A stretch of 64,000 bases of DNA from Daucus carota subsp. sativus (GCF_001625215.2 NC_030383.2:52386380-52450379), one strand, 5' to 3'; shown: positions 33,456 through 45,696, counted from the first letter of the stretch. The notes: generated by a model from the sequence alone, not told the origin. Made by a program: numbers and translations.

Positions 33456-35405
33456 ATGCAAGAAATGTGGAATGCTCCTCCTGGTTTTAGGCCCACCAAA
33501 TCCGCCCCTTGCTCGCCTGCTAAGCCTCTCGGGGTCTCGAGAACTCGTTCCGAGTCATTTCATGTTGCTCATAAGGTTCCTGTTGGTGATTCCCCTTATG
33601 TCAGGGCCAAAAATGTTCAGGTAACCCTCTTTACTATGTCTCACAATTCTTTCTGTGTTTTATCGTTTCTCTCAATTCTGATTTTGGTTTTATCAGAAAA
33701 TTATTATAAGACTAGTTTGATGTTGTCGATTTACTAGTATCCGGGATTAGTTTGTTTGTAAATTCATCATGTGGGGTACAATTAAGTGATCATTACTTTT
33801 TAATTGTTAACTTGGTTCCTTTGCTTGTTTGATTTAGAGAAATTTAATTTTGGTTAAAGGGGTGTTTTGAGTTTGTATTAGTATACTGATTTGTTGATTA
33901 TGAATCTGCATCATCAGCTGGTGGATAAGGATCCCGAGAGAGCCATCCCTTTGTTTTGGGCAGCAATTAATTCAGGAGATAGAGTGGATAGTGCTTTGAA
34001 GGATATGGCTATTGTTATGAAACAGCAGAATCGATCAGAGGAAGCGATTGAGGCCATTAAGTCCTTGAGGATCCGATGTTCTGATCAATCTCAGGAGTCT
34101 CTTGATAATATCCTTCTGGACCTTTACAAGGTACTATTTTGTTTTTAGATTAAGGTGATTGAGTCTGTAATTCTTGATTTTGTGTATCCTAATTATGTTG
34201 CCATTTAACAGAGATGTGGGAGATTGGATGACCAAATTGCGCTGTTGAGGCGCAAATTGTTCTTGATTCAGCAAGGAATGGCTTTTAATGGAAAGCGAAC
34301 AAAGACAGCTCGCTCTCAAGGCAAGAAATTTCAAGTCTCTGTGGAGCAAGAGGCCACTAGATTGCTGGTAAATTTTTATCTGGAAACTCATATGTTAATT
34401 AGCCAGATATCAATTATAAAATGATCTTGTTTCTCAATAATCTATTTATTGTTACAGGGTAATTTGGGATGGGCACTTATGCAACAGAACAACTACACTG
34501 AAGCGGAGGATGCTTACAGAAGGGCACTGGCGATTGCAGCAGACAGTAACAAGATGTGCAATTTGGGGATTTGTTTGATGAAACAGGGCAGGATTACTGA
34601 GGCTAAAGAGACTCTGAGGAGAGTTAAGCCGCCAGCGGTAGCTGATGGGCAAAGAGGTGTTGATTCGCACCTGAAAGCCTACGAGAGAGCTCAACAGATG
34701 CTCCGTGACCTTGAGTCAGAAATGATGAACAAGGGTGGTGACAGGATAGAACAGTCTAAGCTGTTTAATGCATTTTTGGGCTCTTCTGCTATTTGGCAGC
34801 CTCAGCCTTGTAGAGAACTCAATGCTGCTCCAAATCCATCGGTTACCCCTGCTAGACGGCTCCAAGATGATTTTGCTGATGAGAATGTGAATTCAAACAA
34901 CATACCTAATCAGCCAAATCCGCAAGGGCCAGGCAAACCAACTGTTCCTTTCGGGAATTCACTTAACATCGCGGCACAACCATTCTTTTCATCCAAATTT
35001 GTGGCCCCCCAGCCGCCTGCTGATAACCAGTCAATGACAGACCGGCTTAAGAGAACAAGGTCAGCTAATGCTGCTGGTACAGCAGCGGATGCTGATGGTG
35101 CAGCTAATTTGAACTTGACTGTAGGTAACAAGTTCGGTCAATCTTGGAAGCCTCCATTGATGGAGACTAAAAGTCAGCCCAATTCTCCAAAAGGCGACAA
35201 GTGGAAAGAGCTGGCCTTACCTGATAACAAGGATTTTGAGGACGCAATTCTTGCTGCTGTTTTGGGTTCTTTAACTGATGAACCGAAGAGCAAACTTGTG
35301 GTGAAAAATGGAGAGGGTGAAGTGGGAAAAGTGCAGCTGAAGGTTGAAAAGAAGAGGCTCAAGGTGTTTCAACAAATTGCTCCATCTTTAAGCCCAAGGA
35401 CCTGA
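33456..35405 (+). CDS. POLLENLESS 3-LIKE tetratricopeptide protein (MS5/TDM1 family)
   Basis: Four exons (33456-33620, 33918-34130, 34212-34367, 34458-35405), all phase 0, encode 493 residues. The protein starts MQEMWNAPPGFRPTKSAPCS. TPR-like helices span about 56-250 (DPERAIPLFWAAINSGDRVD; NLGWALMQQNNYTEAEDAYR; NLGICLMKQGRITEAKETLR). The block RIEQSKLFNAFLGSSAIWQP and the C-terminal LPDNKDFEDAILAAVLGS and KKRLKVFQQI are characteristic of POLLENLESS 3-LIKE 2 (At3g51280 type). MS5/TDM1 controls exit from meiosis through the anaphase-promoting complex; the close paralogues are less studied. An in-frame TTG seven codons upstream is not a credible start. The promoter carries two MSA-like motifs. 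Confidence 0.92.
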
Positions 35406-36901
35406 AAACAATATTTTTATTATTTAGATATGAGAATAACAACCTATTGGGAAGGGTTATTTGATTTATTTATGTAGGACGGAGATGATCTTTTTCTCCT
35501 CTGACTCCTCGCTCTCGTGGTGATGGGAGTCTGGTGGTGGTTTCCTGGTTTGTGGTTTTAGAAGTTTAACAATTATTAACTCAGTTGTTTTTTTCTTGAA
35601 TTTTTCTCCTCCTTGAGAAGGTAATGCTTATGAAATCTTTCCCAGACATTCTGTTGAAATCTTCATTTCCGTTATTTTTGCATTATGGTTTTTAGATTCT
35701 GATGGCTTTAGCAGTCTACACATGAGACAATGGCATGGAATGTCTGGTCGGTTTTCTAACCCTCTACAAGGTCTTTACTCTCTACTTGCTATTCTCTAGT
35801 TGGTTAAAAAATTAGCTGTTATTGAATTCCAAAATTCAATATATTCTTTTCATATCCTAACTTCTGTGCTGAAGTCGGTTAAGGCTGTTGATGTCATATC
35901 GTCTAGTCTGGATTGACAATTAGTTGTGGAACTAACTAAGAATATTCTCAAGCAAGAATACTTTTGCTTTCCCTACAACATATACTTGCAAGGAGAGGAA
36001 TTCATGATTCCAATCCTTGCAAGTCCTGAATGCTGATTCCAGGTTATGTTGAGTATCCTTCTATCTCAAGGCTTAACTTCTCATTAAAACTGTCTTGTTG
36101 AAATAGTACTGTTAAACTCAAATTTTCCTATATTTATGTAAATTTGATGCATCAAAAAAATCGGCAACCAAGCTTGAATGTGTTGGTTTTTTGGTTTATG
36201 CACATATGGATTTTTCTACTTTCGACTCTGCTATAGCCTATAATACATCTGGTGGATCTTTCCATTTGGCGGAAGTTAGGCAGGTGATTTATCCTGCCCA
36301 ATAAGTTGTCAATTAAACTTGTTCTTTTTTTTTTTTTTTTTTGATTTACAACATTTAACCAAAAATAGGGTAACTAATTTGAAGCCATGTTTAGCGAAAA
36401 TTACCGGGTTCCAATTCTCTGCCCTATTTCAAGGTTAGAAGACGAGAATAGTTTTAAATATAAATTACAAAGAAGTTTTTTCAATTATAATATTGTCATG
36501 ACACTTTTTTTTTTTGACAGAATATTGTCATGACACTTGTTTATACTTAAAATACGTATACAATAATTCTATAGTTGAATGGTTAACAAAATCTTATTTT
36601 TTTTCATATCAAAAAATAATAATCGCTAATAGTTCAACAAGTTTACTCCCTCGGTAATTTTTTGTATGACACTTTTGATTTGGACACTTATCTTTAGATG
36701 GATTGACCGGATAATTATAATTATTAATTTTAATTGATTTTTTTTTTTGAATTAAAATTTTGATTACAAATTTTTATTAAGATATTTTAAAAAATGGCTC
36801 TGTCAAACCCCTGATTCCATTGCTTTTCACCATCTTCCTTGGTTCATATAACCTGGAAACATGTCAAAAGATTTATCTTTAACGGTTTGACCATTTATTA
36901 A
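35406..36901. other. 3' flank of the POLLENLESS 3-LIKE gene
   Basis: Likely 3' UTR to about 35700, then no gene. A long T-run lies at about 36328-36342. At 36490-36535 a 17-bp direct duplication (ATATTGTCATGACACTT) flanks a short T-rich insert, perhaps a footprint of a small insertion. Confidence 0.45.
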
Positions 36902-37393
36902 GGCCGTGTCCGGGAATTACTCCCTCCGTCTCTAAAAACTTTTCCCATTTGAAATGTCGGGACTGTTCATCACACAGAACAAATTACTAATTTACATTTA
37001 ATCTATAAGACTAAATATAGTCATGAAAGATCTTGTTGGATTCATATTTGTGAGTACTTTAATGCGATGAATTTTTTATATTTAATACTAATACGAAACT
37101 AAAGATATTAATGATCAAAAGTGTGTGTTGGCAAGCGTGACAAAGAGAAACAGGAAAAGTATTAAGAGACGAAGGGAGTAGCGGTTAGCGGATTGAATTA
37201 GACGTTTTGACTAGCTAATTGAAGTATATGTTTTGATCAGCGGATTAAATGAGCGGTTTCTCATAAAATTATTTGGTAAATAGCTGATTGATTAGCTTAT
37301 TTTGACCCAAACCAAAATCTCTAACTCAAAAAACTCCTCAAAGTAGCTTTTTGGATCCAAACCTCTATTTCAATCTGCTAACTACCAAACACT
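36902..37393. mobile_element. MITE interrupted by a Stowaway
   Basis: GGCCGTGTCCGGGAATTAGCG, interrupted after AATTA, and an imperfect inverted partner ending CTAACTACCAAACACTA suggest a small terminal-inverted-repeat element. The Stowaway at 36920-37178 is inserted at a TA near its left end. The borders are approximate and the superfamily is unclear (hAT or PIF-like). Confidence 0.4.
36920..37178. mobile_element. Stowaway-like MITE, 259 bp, copy 2
   Basis: Ends CTCCCTCCGTCTC and GAGACGAAGGGAG inverted, with TA on both sides. It is the same length as the copy at 25859-26117 and similar throughout (shared GATCTTGTTRGATTC and GATCAAAAGTGTGTGTTGGC). Confidence 0.88.
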
Positions 37394-39510
37394 AATCTTA
37401 GCTTATTGTAGTGGTCAAACATCTAAAACACTTTAAACATATATGGAACCCAACTACACAAATACATATCAATAAAAAAAATTAAGAGAAAAACATGAAA
37501 TTATCATAATAAAAGTTGATATTACATGCAAAATTCTCCCATGCAAATACAAATTAACCAGAAATATTATATATAGCAGAATCTTCAACATCCGGGATAA
37601 CACAAAAAAATTTCAAATATAAAACTGGCCAATATCTAGAACATAAATCACTCTACATAGGGTCACTAATTTCTCCCCTCATCTGTGTAAAAATCATTTT
37701 GTAAAATTTTGTTAATATCAAAATATGAATATATTATAGGAATAAAAGAAGAACATACATTCAATGAAAAATATTTCAAAAGATACATAACTGAATAACA
37801 AAGGGATGATCCTAATAAATGATACTGCAAACAATAAAACAATACTACTAAACATACACACGATGACAAAGGTCAAAATTAAGACGCGTCCAAAATGACC
37901 ATACAAGAGGTTAGTACTGCACAAATAGTTCCGCCTTAAAAATAATATAATTTCATATTTTATTTTTATCTAATTTAAAATTATGATTTATTATTGATAA
38001 ATAATTTTTTTCATCATTTTAAATATATTAAGAATAAAATTTTATAAAACAATTAAAAAGGTCTCGTACATTGCACGGGTTATAAGCTATATTATAATAT
38101 AATATAGATGAATTTGTGAAATGAAATTGGTGATGATTTTTCAATTTTATTGTAAATTACATAACATTTTCCAATGACTAAACACCTATACAAAAAAGGT
38201 TATGAGATTATAAGCGACATACAAAAAGAGATAAGAACTTGATAAACGTTTATAAACTTTATTACCGATTTTTAAAAAGGAGTCAAAAGCCTCCGGCTAA
38301 TAAAACAAATCGACTAAAAATACAAGAATCCAATAAGCATGATATAAAAATCCAATAGTGTAACAAGGGTAAAGTAGGTTAATGATCCAAAGTCAAAGTC
38401 ATCCCGGCAAAGGAGTTTCGAAGCATATGGAACACGGACTTAAGCAATAGCTTTCATTTTATTATTGCATATCTTTGTAATAATATTTGACTAGTGTTAT
38501 TTAACCATAATTTTGACAAACATAGACATAATAAGGATCTGCAAATCCATGAGAAATGAGTCAATCACGTTCTATTTCACCAAATCGAATTCCCCAATCT
38601 CGTGAACGCCCTTGTGTGGGTTGTGTTGTGAGTGTCTACACACAACCTCGAAAACGAGATTATATCTTATCCTCAACCATGTGTGTGAGTTCTATTTTCC
38701 TATCTCGGACGTAACTAGAACAGTAATAATATACAAGAAGCTCAGAAAACATTAGTAATTATCATGAAAACACTAAATTTTTACCGTTGCATAATATTAT
38801 CTGCAATAGTATTTGCCTATACGACTGTAACTATATACTTTTAGAAAATTAGTGCAACATTAATTTTTTACCGTATCACAACATTATTTGCAATAGTAGT
38901 ATTTGACGTTTTTCCCTAAAATATAATACTCCCTTTTACTCGAAAAAACTAGTACAAGACTAGTTATTATACAAAAAGCTTTTTAATTTAATTTATAGAT
39001 ACAAGGATAATAAATCAATCACTATGAAAACACCAGTAATTATAATTTGTATATAGTATTTAGTATTTACCTATACGACTGTAATAACAATGAACGCAAC
39101 AAGCCACAATCTACTGAACACTTGTTCATAATAATGGAATCTTCTTGATTAAAACGGTAGAATTTGCAATAATATTCTACAAAAGTTTTAAAATCACATT
39201 ATCCCTCAATCAATGGAAAATAACAACACAAACATTTTAAAATCATATTATTCCCGGTAAAAATGAAATGAAAAACACCAACAATACTTACACTTAACTA
39301 GTGGCCTATAGTCCAATTGTTGTGTCATGTTTTCACCAGAAACTCTTGAGGATAATACAAAACATATGTATATCACATATGTGTCCTGTTAAACAAAATG
39401 GATGTGAAATTTAAAAATCAAAGAAATCAAAAAGAATATAAAAATAATATAATATATAATACTTACATAATATACGACAGTTGAAGTTGTTAGCATATGT
39501 TGTATTATCA
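37394..39510. other. gene-free AT-rich region
   Basis: No gene. One Helitron-like 3' end is present at 38061-38090. Similar phrases recur at 38780-38820 and 39030-39080 (TTTACCGTTGCATAATATTA; TATTTGCCTATACGACTGTA), a sign of old local duplication. Confidence 0.45.
38061..38090 (+). mobile_element. degenerate Helitron-like 3' end
   Basis: CGTACATTGCACGGGTTATA followed by AGCTAT resembles the 3' end of the Helitron at 40027-41718 (hairpin, then TTTTAAGCTAG). The stem has decayed and no matching 5' end was found. Confidence 0.4.
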
Positions 39511-40036
39511 CATGTGAGTAGAGCTGAACAAAAAGACTGGGCCTAAAAAGCGCATCTTGATAGTCCCGATAAAAAGCTTATATAAAGCCCAGATTGGTCT
39601 AGGACTGGCCTTCAAGTCCCTACGAGGCCTTAATTTTACAAAAAAAAAGGCCCGGCGCGGCCCGAAAAATAATCTGGCCCAGTTAAAGCCCAAATTATAG
39701 CCTGGATTGGCTGCCAGGTAAAAGCCCAAAAAGTCTGGACAAAAGCCCGGGGAACAAAACTAAAAATATCATAAAAACAAAGCCTGGGGAATAAAACTAA
39801 AATATCATAAAAACAAGAAGTCAGTAAAGGAGTTGCTCAATTTAAATAATTTGACTTGTGTACATTTAGAGCATCTCCAATAGCCTCTTTATAGTGGCTC
39901 TTAAATTGACATTTGAGGAGGAGTGTAGTTTTGCTTGCTCCAATAGACTCCTAGTCACTCTTAAATTCCCTAAAATTATCTTCTCTCTCCTCAATTGTAA
40001 GAGCTATTAGCCACTCCTAACTAATATCTATACTAT

Positions 40037-40915
40037 ACTATTAAAGTCGAAATATTAAAAGTTTGGTCGGTCGGTACTTGGGCCGATATATGGGCCTATC
40101 TATATAACTAATTATTTTTTTTTTAATTTTGGGCCGAAATACAGGCCTGTCTATATAATCAATTATTCTTTTTAACTAAGATATGTTATTTTTTTTACTA
40201 TTAAAGTCGAAACATTGAAAGTTTGATCGGTCGAACTTGGCTTCTGAGCCGAAATACAGGCCTATCTATATAATCAATTATTCTTTTAACTAAAATATGT
40301 TATCTTTTTTACTATTAAAGCCAAAACATTAAAATTTCGGTCGGTTGGTACTTTGGCCGAAATATGAGCGTATCTATATAACTAATTATTTTTTTTTTTT
40401 TTTAATTTTTGGCCGCAATACAGGCCTATCTATACAATCAATTATTCTTTTTCATTAAAATATGTTAATTTTTTTTACTATTAAAGCTGAAACATTGAAA
40501 GTTTGGTCGGTCGGTACTTGGGCTTCTGGGCCGAAATACAGGCCTATCTATATCATCAATTATTCTTTTAAACTAAAATATGTTATCTTTTTTACTATTA
40601 AAACCGAAACATTGAAAGTTTGGTCGGTCAGTACTTGAGTCGAAATACGGGCCTATCTATATAACTAATTATTATTTTTAACTTTGGGCTGAAATACAGG
40701 CCTATCTATGTAATCAATTACACGGTATTCTTTTTAACTAAAATATGTTATCTTTTTTTTCTATTAAAGCTGAAACATTGAAAGTTTAGTCGCTCGGTAC
40801 TTGAGCCGAAATACGGATCTATCTAAATAACTAATTATTTTTTTTAACTTTGGGTGGAAATACAGCCTTATCTATATAAACAAATATCTTTTTAACTAAA
40901 ATATGTTATCTTCTT
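40037..40915. repeat. six irregular tandem repeats inside the Helitron
   Basis: Units begin with (A)CTATTAAAG at 40037, 40197, 40311, 40477, 40594 and 40760, giving spacings of 114-166 bp. Each contains GAAAGTTTGGTCGGTCGGTA, a GGGCCGAAATACAGGCCTAT phrase and a TTAACTAAAATATGTTATCT tail. Lengths differ through partial duplication of the GGGCCGAAATA phrase. Confidence 0.75.
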
Positions 40916-41246
40916 TATATTTTCTAACTAAAAAACTCAATCTTCTAAATGAACATAGAGGAATATAGTAATTATCTTTTTAACTAAAACAAATTATCGT
41001 CTATTAAATCAAATTATAACAAATTATCCATAGACATCCTTAATTTATAACAAATTATAATATATTTTTTATCGTCTATTAAATCAAAACATTAAAAATT
41101 AGATTACCATTATGGATCAGTATTTGAATTACGCTTCTGTTTAACTTATAATATGTTTTATACTATTTAATTAACTATTAATAACTAAATATTAAAACGC
41201 TAATTGGGTTGTTTCTATCTGGGTTTACAGGTCTCCTCAAATTATA

Positions 41247-41478
41247 ATCCCTCCGTTCTTAAATATCTGTCTTTTGATTTTTTGGCACGCATGTTAAAAT
41301 GTTTTGAATTTATAGTAAAAATATTATTTTTAAATTTCTTATTCTGAATAAAAATTTTATATCAATACTTTTATTCATAAAAAGAAATATTTGAAAATAA
41401 CATTTCTAGCTATGTGGTCAAAATATCTTAAAATGTGTGCGAAAAAGTCAAAAGGCAGATATTCAAGAACGGAGGGAG
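41247..41478. mobile_element. Stowaway-like MITE inside the Helitron
   Basis: Ends ATCCCTCCGTTCTTAAATATC and, inverted, CTCCCTCCGTTCTTGAATATC, flanked by TA. Its interior differs from the two 259-bp copies, so it is another family. It is the innermost of four nested insertions. Confidence 0.82.
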
Positions 41479-42448
41479 TAACATGTAAAAAAAATTATTT
41501 TAACATTATCATTAAAAAATTATATATTTGAGATAATTATAAATTAACTATTTGAAGGAATTAACTATTAAGAATTTATTTAGCTGCTAAATAAAAGTTT
41601 TTTTAATAACATTATTCTATCACAATTTTACTTTCAATAAAATTCATTAAATCTAAAATATATGCGATAAATTAACAAATATTAAAACCGCCCGTGCATT
41701 GCACGGGTTTTAAGCTAGTATTATTATAAATTTGGAAGCACACCTTCTCTCTCCATCCACTTGCTTTTGTACTTATATGCACATGACTTACTTTTAATAA
41801 TATAAAACAAAATAAGGAGTGAATATAAGAGGTGTTATTGGAGTTGAACCCACATTAAATCACTAAGAGTCAATATTTTATATTATATTTAGGAGCGAGT
41901 TAAGAGACTATTGGAGATGCTCTTAATATACTACATTGTACAGAGCCTGTGCAATCTACAATTATTAGTCATTACAACAGTGGACAATATAATACACACC
42001 TATAGTTATTAATTACACAAATATAAAATAATGTTGTGATGCATTGATGGCCTGCTGCTCCATGTGAATATGTGCACGCTGCAGGCTTCCAGGTTCCACT
42101 TTTCAGCTTTCCATCCATGTGATTTGCCAAAAGAGATATTATTGTTATTTACATATTTTACCCTTCTAACAGCTATAAAACGGCTATCTGTAAGGGCAAA
42201 ATTGACAACCAATTTCTAACAGCTATGTTTTCTTCCTTCATGAAGTTCATACAGATCAATAACATAAATAATCTTCACTTTGTATCTCATTCTTTCTTCT
42301 CCCAATCTTTCTTCACTTGGCAGGCATGTTACTTTACTACGCCATAAGTGCCCATATGTAACGTTTGTTTTGAAACGTTACCTTTATTTCGTTACAATAG
42401 CTATAATTTTTTAGTCTAGTGTAACGCTGGACAATAATTATTACAAAG

Positions 42449-42777
42449 ATGGCTCCAGAGACAAGTCAATCACAAATAGGTCCTACAGGTTATATATGGA
42501 ACTATGAGCAAGCATTACAAAAACATATGCAGATGAAACTAATTATCTCACAGGGATTGCCATTCAATCATTTCGATAATGATGGAATGACGAACAACAT
42601 ATATCGTAGCCTTCAACTAAAATATCAAAAGGTCAGTAGAATTACTATCCATCGTGTTGCAATTAAAGGTTATGTAAAAGTCAAAAAATCCATGATAAAT
42701 TATTTTGAAAATTATGAGGGTAAAGTTAGCTTAACAAGTTCATACCGAAAATACAGCCACAATCCTCCAGACTACAG
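42449..42777 (+). pseudogene. hAT transposase fragment
   Basis: About 110 codons read GYIWNYEQALQKHMQMKLII, then SQGLPFNHFDNDGM, a YQKVSRITIHR block and YFENYEGKVSLTSSYRK. This is the segment just before the RNase-H catalytic fold in plant hAT transposases (usually ...LPF.FVE..., ..PSR.T..., ..V.LT.D.W). The BED zinc finger, the catalytic acids and the C-terminal dimer domain are absent. Confidence 0.65.
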
Positions 42778-42954
42778 GTGGTAAGAATTAAATATTAATT
42801 GGAAAGTAGGTACCTCATGAGTATAACTCTTAAGAGGCACAGATGCACAGTAAAAGCCCTTCCCAGAGACCGAGATTCCGAGACCCACATCCGCAATCTT
42901 AAGAGGAACGTGATGGCACACCAGAATACCACCATCCAGACTCCAGTCATCCAC
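42772..42954 (-). pseudogene. unidentified captured fragment in the hAT element
   Basis: A 60-codon minus-strand frame includes DWSLDGGILVCHHVPLKIAD and VGLGISVSGKGFY. It lies beyond the SAUR piece in the same direction and looks coding-derived. I cannot name the source. Confidence 0.3.
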
Positions 42955-43065
42955 TTAAATGCATTCAGCTTCTCAACGCCCTAAATAAAACAATCAGCAC
43001 ATAAAAAAGAGAGACGAAACCCTAGAAAAGTCAAAAGAGGGAGTGATAAATGAACAAAAAACAAA

Positions 43066-43324
43066 CCTAATTCAACTCTCTCGAAGCAGACGACGTCGCA
43101 GGGGTCCGAAGCACGCCTTTCTGCTTGTAACCACACACTTGAGCCGATTTGTTGAGCAATTGGATGAAGATTAGGTGATTTATCAGCTCGAATTAACCGC
43201 TCCATTTCGTTTCCAGCGTAGACAGAGAGGTGACCGACCGGTACGCTGGTGGTCGTGGATCGCCGAAGATTCAGTGACAGGAATGATCTGAGCAGACGAG
43301 TCGAGCGTCGGCCGTCGAGCATCG
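43066..43324 (-). pseudogene. captured SAUR (small auxin-up RNA) gene fragment
   Basis: On the minus strand one frame reads VPVGHLSVYAGNEMERLIRA and later CDVVCFERVEL. Another reads LLNKSAQVCGYKQKGVLRTP. Together these are the conserved stations of SAUR proteins of the SAUR71/72 sort (VP.GH..VYVG.EMERF; LLNKSAQEYGYEQKGVLRIP; CHVLVFERV). Alternation between frames shows frameshifts, and the C-terminus is missing, so it is a dead copy carried by the hAT element. SAURs are normally intronless, which fits the continuous match. Confidence 0.65.
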
Positions 43325-43619
43325 GAAGAGAGAGAGAAAAGTGTATTGTGAGAGAGGAGAGTGTAATGAGTCGGTGATGTATGTATTAGAAATAATATGA
43401 ATATAATTATTTTACAAATAAAAGCCCGGGTCAAAGTTCAGTTAGACTGGGTCTGTCTTTCAAACTGCTTATGGTCCTTGATTTTTCATATATTATCAAG
43501 CCTGGCCCGGCCCGGTATTTAAAAAAGCCTGGTCCAGATTGTTTGAAAAAAAGCCTGGGCTTTTAAAGACCAGTCCTGGGCCTAGCAGGCCGGTCTTTTT
43601 GTTCAGCTCTACATGTGAG

Positions 43620-44219
43620 CATTACCTAATTATGATCAGGAAATGGAATTATGAAAGCAGAAATGCCCCTACATAAGACTTGTACCAAGTTGCATTGGAC
43701 TCATTAAGAATTGTACTTTTACTTCCATGATCCTACATAATTACATCAAATCGTACAAAACAATGGTTGTACGAATACGATTACTTCCTCTATTTTTCAA
43801 CATAGGCTCACAGATATAGAAATTGCATTTAAACATATTTATTATCATTTCTTTTTCTTTCCTTGCGCTAGTATCATTATCAATTCTCTCTGTCTATTTG
43901 TTATTTTTGTTTTTAAATACTGATGTTACTCTATTAAAAAATTTAGTAATCAATTTTTTTCATAAGTTTATTAAGATTAGCAAAAAAATGTTTGATATCT
44001 TGTGAAATCTATATATATCCAGCTTACTAAAGCTACTAATTTTGCATAGAAATTTGATATACAACATAACTTTTAAGTATTATTTTCAATCAATGTGCAT
44101 GATATTTAATCATTTACTATTGATGGCAAAATCCAATTACAATATCAATATATCATAGTAGTTTAAAAAATAATAATTGTGAAATCATAGGATACATATA
44201 TAGGCTAGCGCTTAAATAG
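43620..44219. other. gene-free AT-rich spacer
   Basis: No gene or clear element end was recognised between the hAT target duplication and the next repeat. Confidence 0.4.
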
Positions 44220-44943
44220 CCTACAAAAGTACCGAATTATGAAAATTCGGTTCGGTCCCAATTTTTCAAGAAGTCCGGTCTATTCGGTTTTTTGGGTCCA
44301 AACCGAATTAAATTTCGGTTCGGTCCCGTTCCTTTTAAAAAAATTCGGTCCGAACCGAATAGACCGAATTATTTTTATTAATATATAAAATAATATATAT
44401 ATATATATATATATATTACTAATTTATATTTTATCCTTTATAATTATAACCACAGAGCAGATATCACTTTCCAAACCCAGACTGCTAGACACAAAATTCA
44501 GCCGCCTCGTCTCATAAACCTTGTGCTAGCTTTATGTTCCAGATTTCAAGAATCGGAGAACACAATTTACAATCAAGCATCTACAATTTGTTTGAAGATT
44601 CAACATCTCACGGTCAAACAGTGACGAGAAGTATTATACCTCCAGGAAGAAGATGAGACACCTCTTCATACAAAACCCGTGATGCAACAAAACAAATTGT
44701 CTATTTTTTTAACACCTGGATTGGAGAGTTTGATACACCAACATTTTTGAGTTTTGTAAAATTTTGAAAGAAAAGTTCGGTTCTTAAAGAAAGAACCGAA
44801 CCGAACCGAATTATTTCGGTTCGGTCCGATTCGTTCCATATAATAATTTCGGTCCGGCTCGGTCCAGAAAAATTTACAAATTCGGTTTTCGGTTCTTTCG
44901 TTCGGTCCGGTTCTGGACCGAACCGACCGAATACTCAGCCCTA
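44220..44943. mobile_element. hAT-like element with TTCGGTTCGGT arrays, left end lost
   Basis: Both sides carry dense TTCGGTTCGGTCC motifs around an AT-rich core with an (AT)n run at about 44396-44415. The right end reads ACTCAGCCCTA, the inverted form of the TAGGGCTGAGT hAT terminus. No matching left terminus or target duplication was found. The right end directly abuts a copia relic. Confidence 0.55.
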
Positions 44944-45696
44944 GCCATCTCGTGGCGCTCTGTGAAACAATCTTTGGCAGCTACTTCTTAAATCACGCAG
45001 AGATTCTGGCAATCCATGAAGCTAGTCGGGAATGTGTCTGGTTGAGGTCAATATGTCAACATATTCGAGAATCTTGTGGCATGCACTATGATAGGACAAT
45101 CCCAACAGTGATGTTTGAAGACAACACATCGTGCATTCAACAGTTAAAGGAAGGCTATATTAAAGGTGACAAAACTAAGCACATATCACCAAAGTTTTTC
45201 TTCACACATGACCTTCAAGAAAACGGAGAGATTGAAGTTCAACAAATTCGTTCAAGTGACAATCTTGCAGATTTGTTTACAAAGTCATTGCCACCAACAA
45301 AATTTGAGAAAGTGGTACATAAGATTGGGATGCGTCGACTCAAAGATTTCAAATAAATTTACAAAATCGATGTACTCTTTTTCCTTCATTAGGATTTTTT
45401 TCCCAAAGGGTTTTTTCCTAGAAAGGTTTTAACGAGGCACGATTTTTGGAAACTGGACATCCAAGGGGGAGTGTTATGAATGGATGTCTCGAGAAGTCCA
45501 AATGTTTAGTTTTCCAAACTCTTGATCTTTCAAGTTCCTAGACCTTTGACCTTACACATACTTGTAACATCCTTCTACTAAGCCTATAAATAGGCTTCAT
45601 ATTTGTCCAAAGCAATACAACTTATTTGCTATTCTCCTCTTCTCTTATATATTTCTAAATTGTTATGTGAAAAAATTTACCGCCCATTTGTTAACA
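44944..45696 (+). mobile_element. Ty1/copia 3' end relic (RNase H, polypurine tract, 3' LTR)
   Basis: The plus strand has a copia RNase H end (to about 45356), a polypurine tract AAGGGGGAG at about 45463-45471, and an LTR starting TGTTATGAATG at 45472. The LTR end near 45696 is inferred from a TTAACA terminus. Everything upstream of RNase H is missing. It is broken, with few visible breaks in what remains. Confidence 0.7.

Larger units (their letters stand above)
40027..41718 (+). mobile_element. non-autonomous Helitron, 1.7 kb
   Basis: The 5' end is TCTATACTATACTATTAAAG preceded by A. The 3' end is CTAG followed by T, so the insertion is between A and T. A hairpin CCCGTGCA-T-TGCACGGG at 41691-41707 ends 11 bases before the terminus, the standard position. 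No RepHel coding was seen. It contains a six-copy internal repeat and a Stowaway. Confidence 0.85.
39869..41922. mobile_element. PIF/Harbinger-like element
   Basis: Inverted ends GAGCATCTCCAATAG flanked by TTA on both sides (39866-39868, 41923-41925), the 3-bp TTA/TAA duplication typical of this superfamily. Nearly all its present length is the Helitron inserted in it. Confidence 0.72.
39519..43611. mobile_element. hAT element, 4.1 kb with nested insertions and captured host DNA
   Basis: Inverted ends TAGAGCTGAACAAAAAGAC with a perfect 8-bp target duplication CATGTGAG (39511-39518, 43612-43619). Both subterminal regions repeat GGCCCGG/AAGCCCAG motifs. Inside are a PIF-like element (itself holding a Helitron and a Stowaway), a hAT transposase relic on the plus strand and a SAUR fragment on the minus strand. 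Without the nested insertion the element is about 2.0 kb and cannot move itself. Confidence 0.85.

Noticed and set aside
33435-33737. longer N-terminus for the POLLENLESS 3-LIKE protein
   Set aside because: The extension starts at TTG and the frame runs into intron 1; the ATG at 33456 matches the family start.
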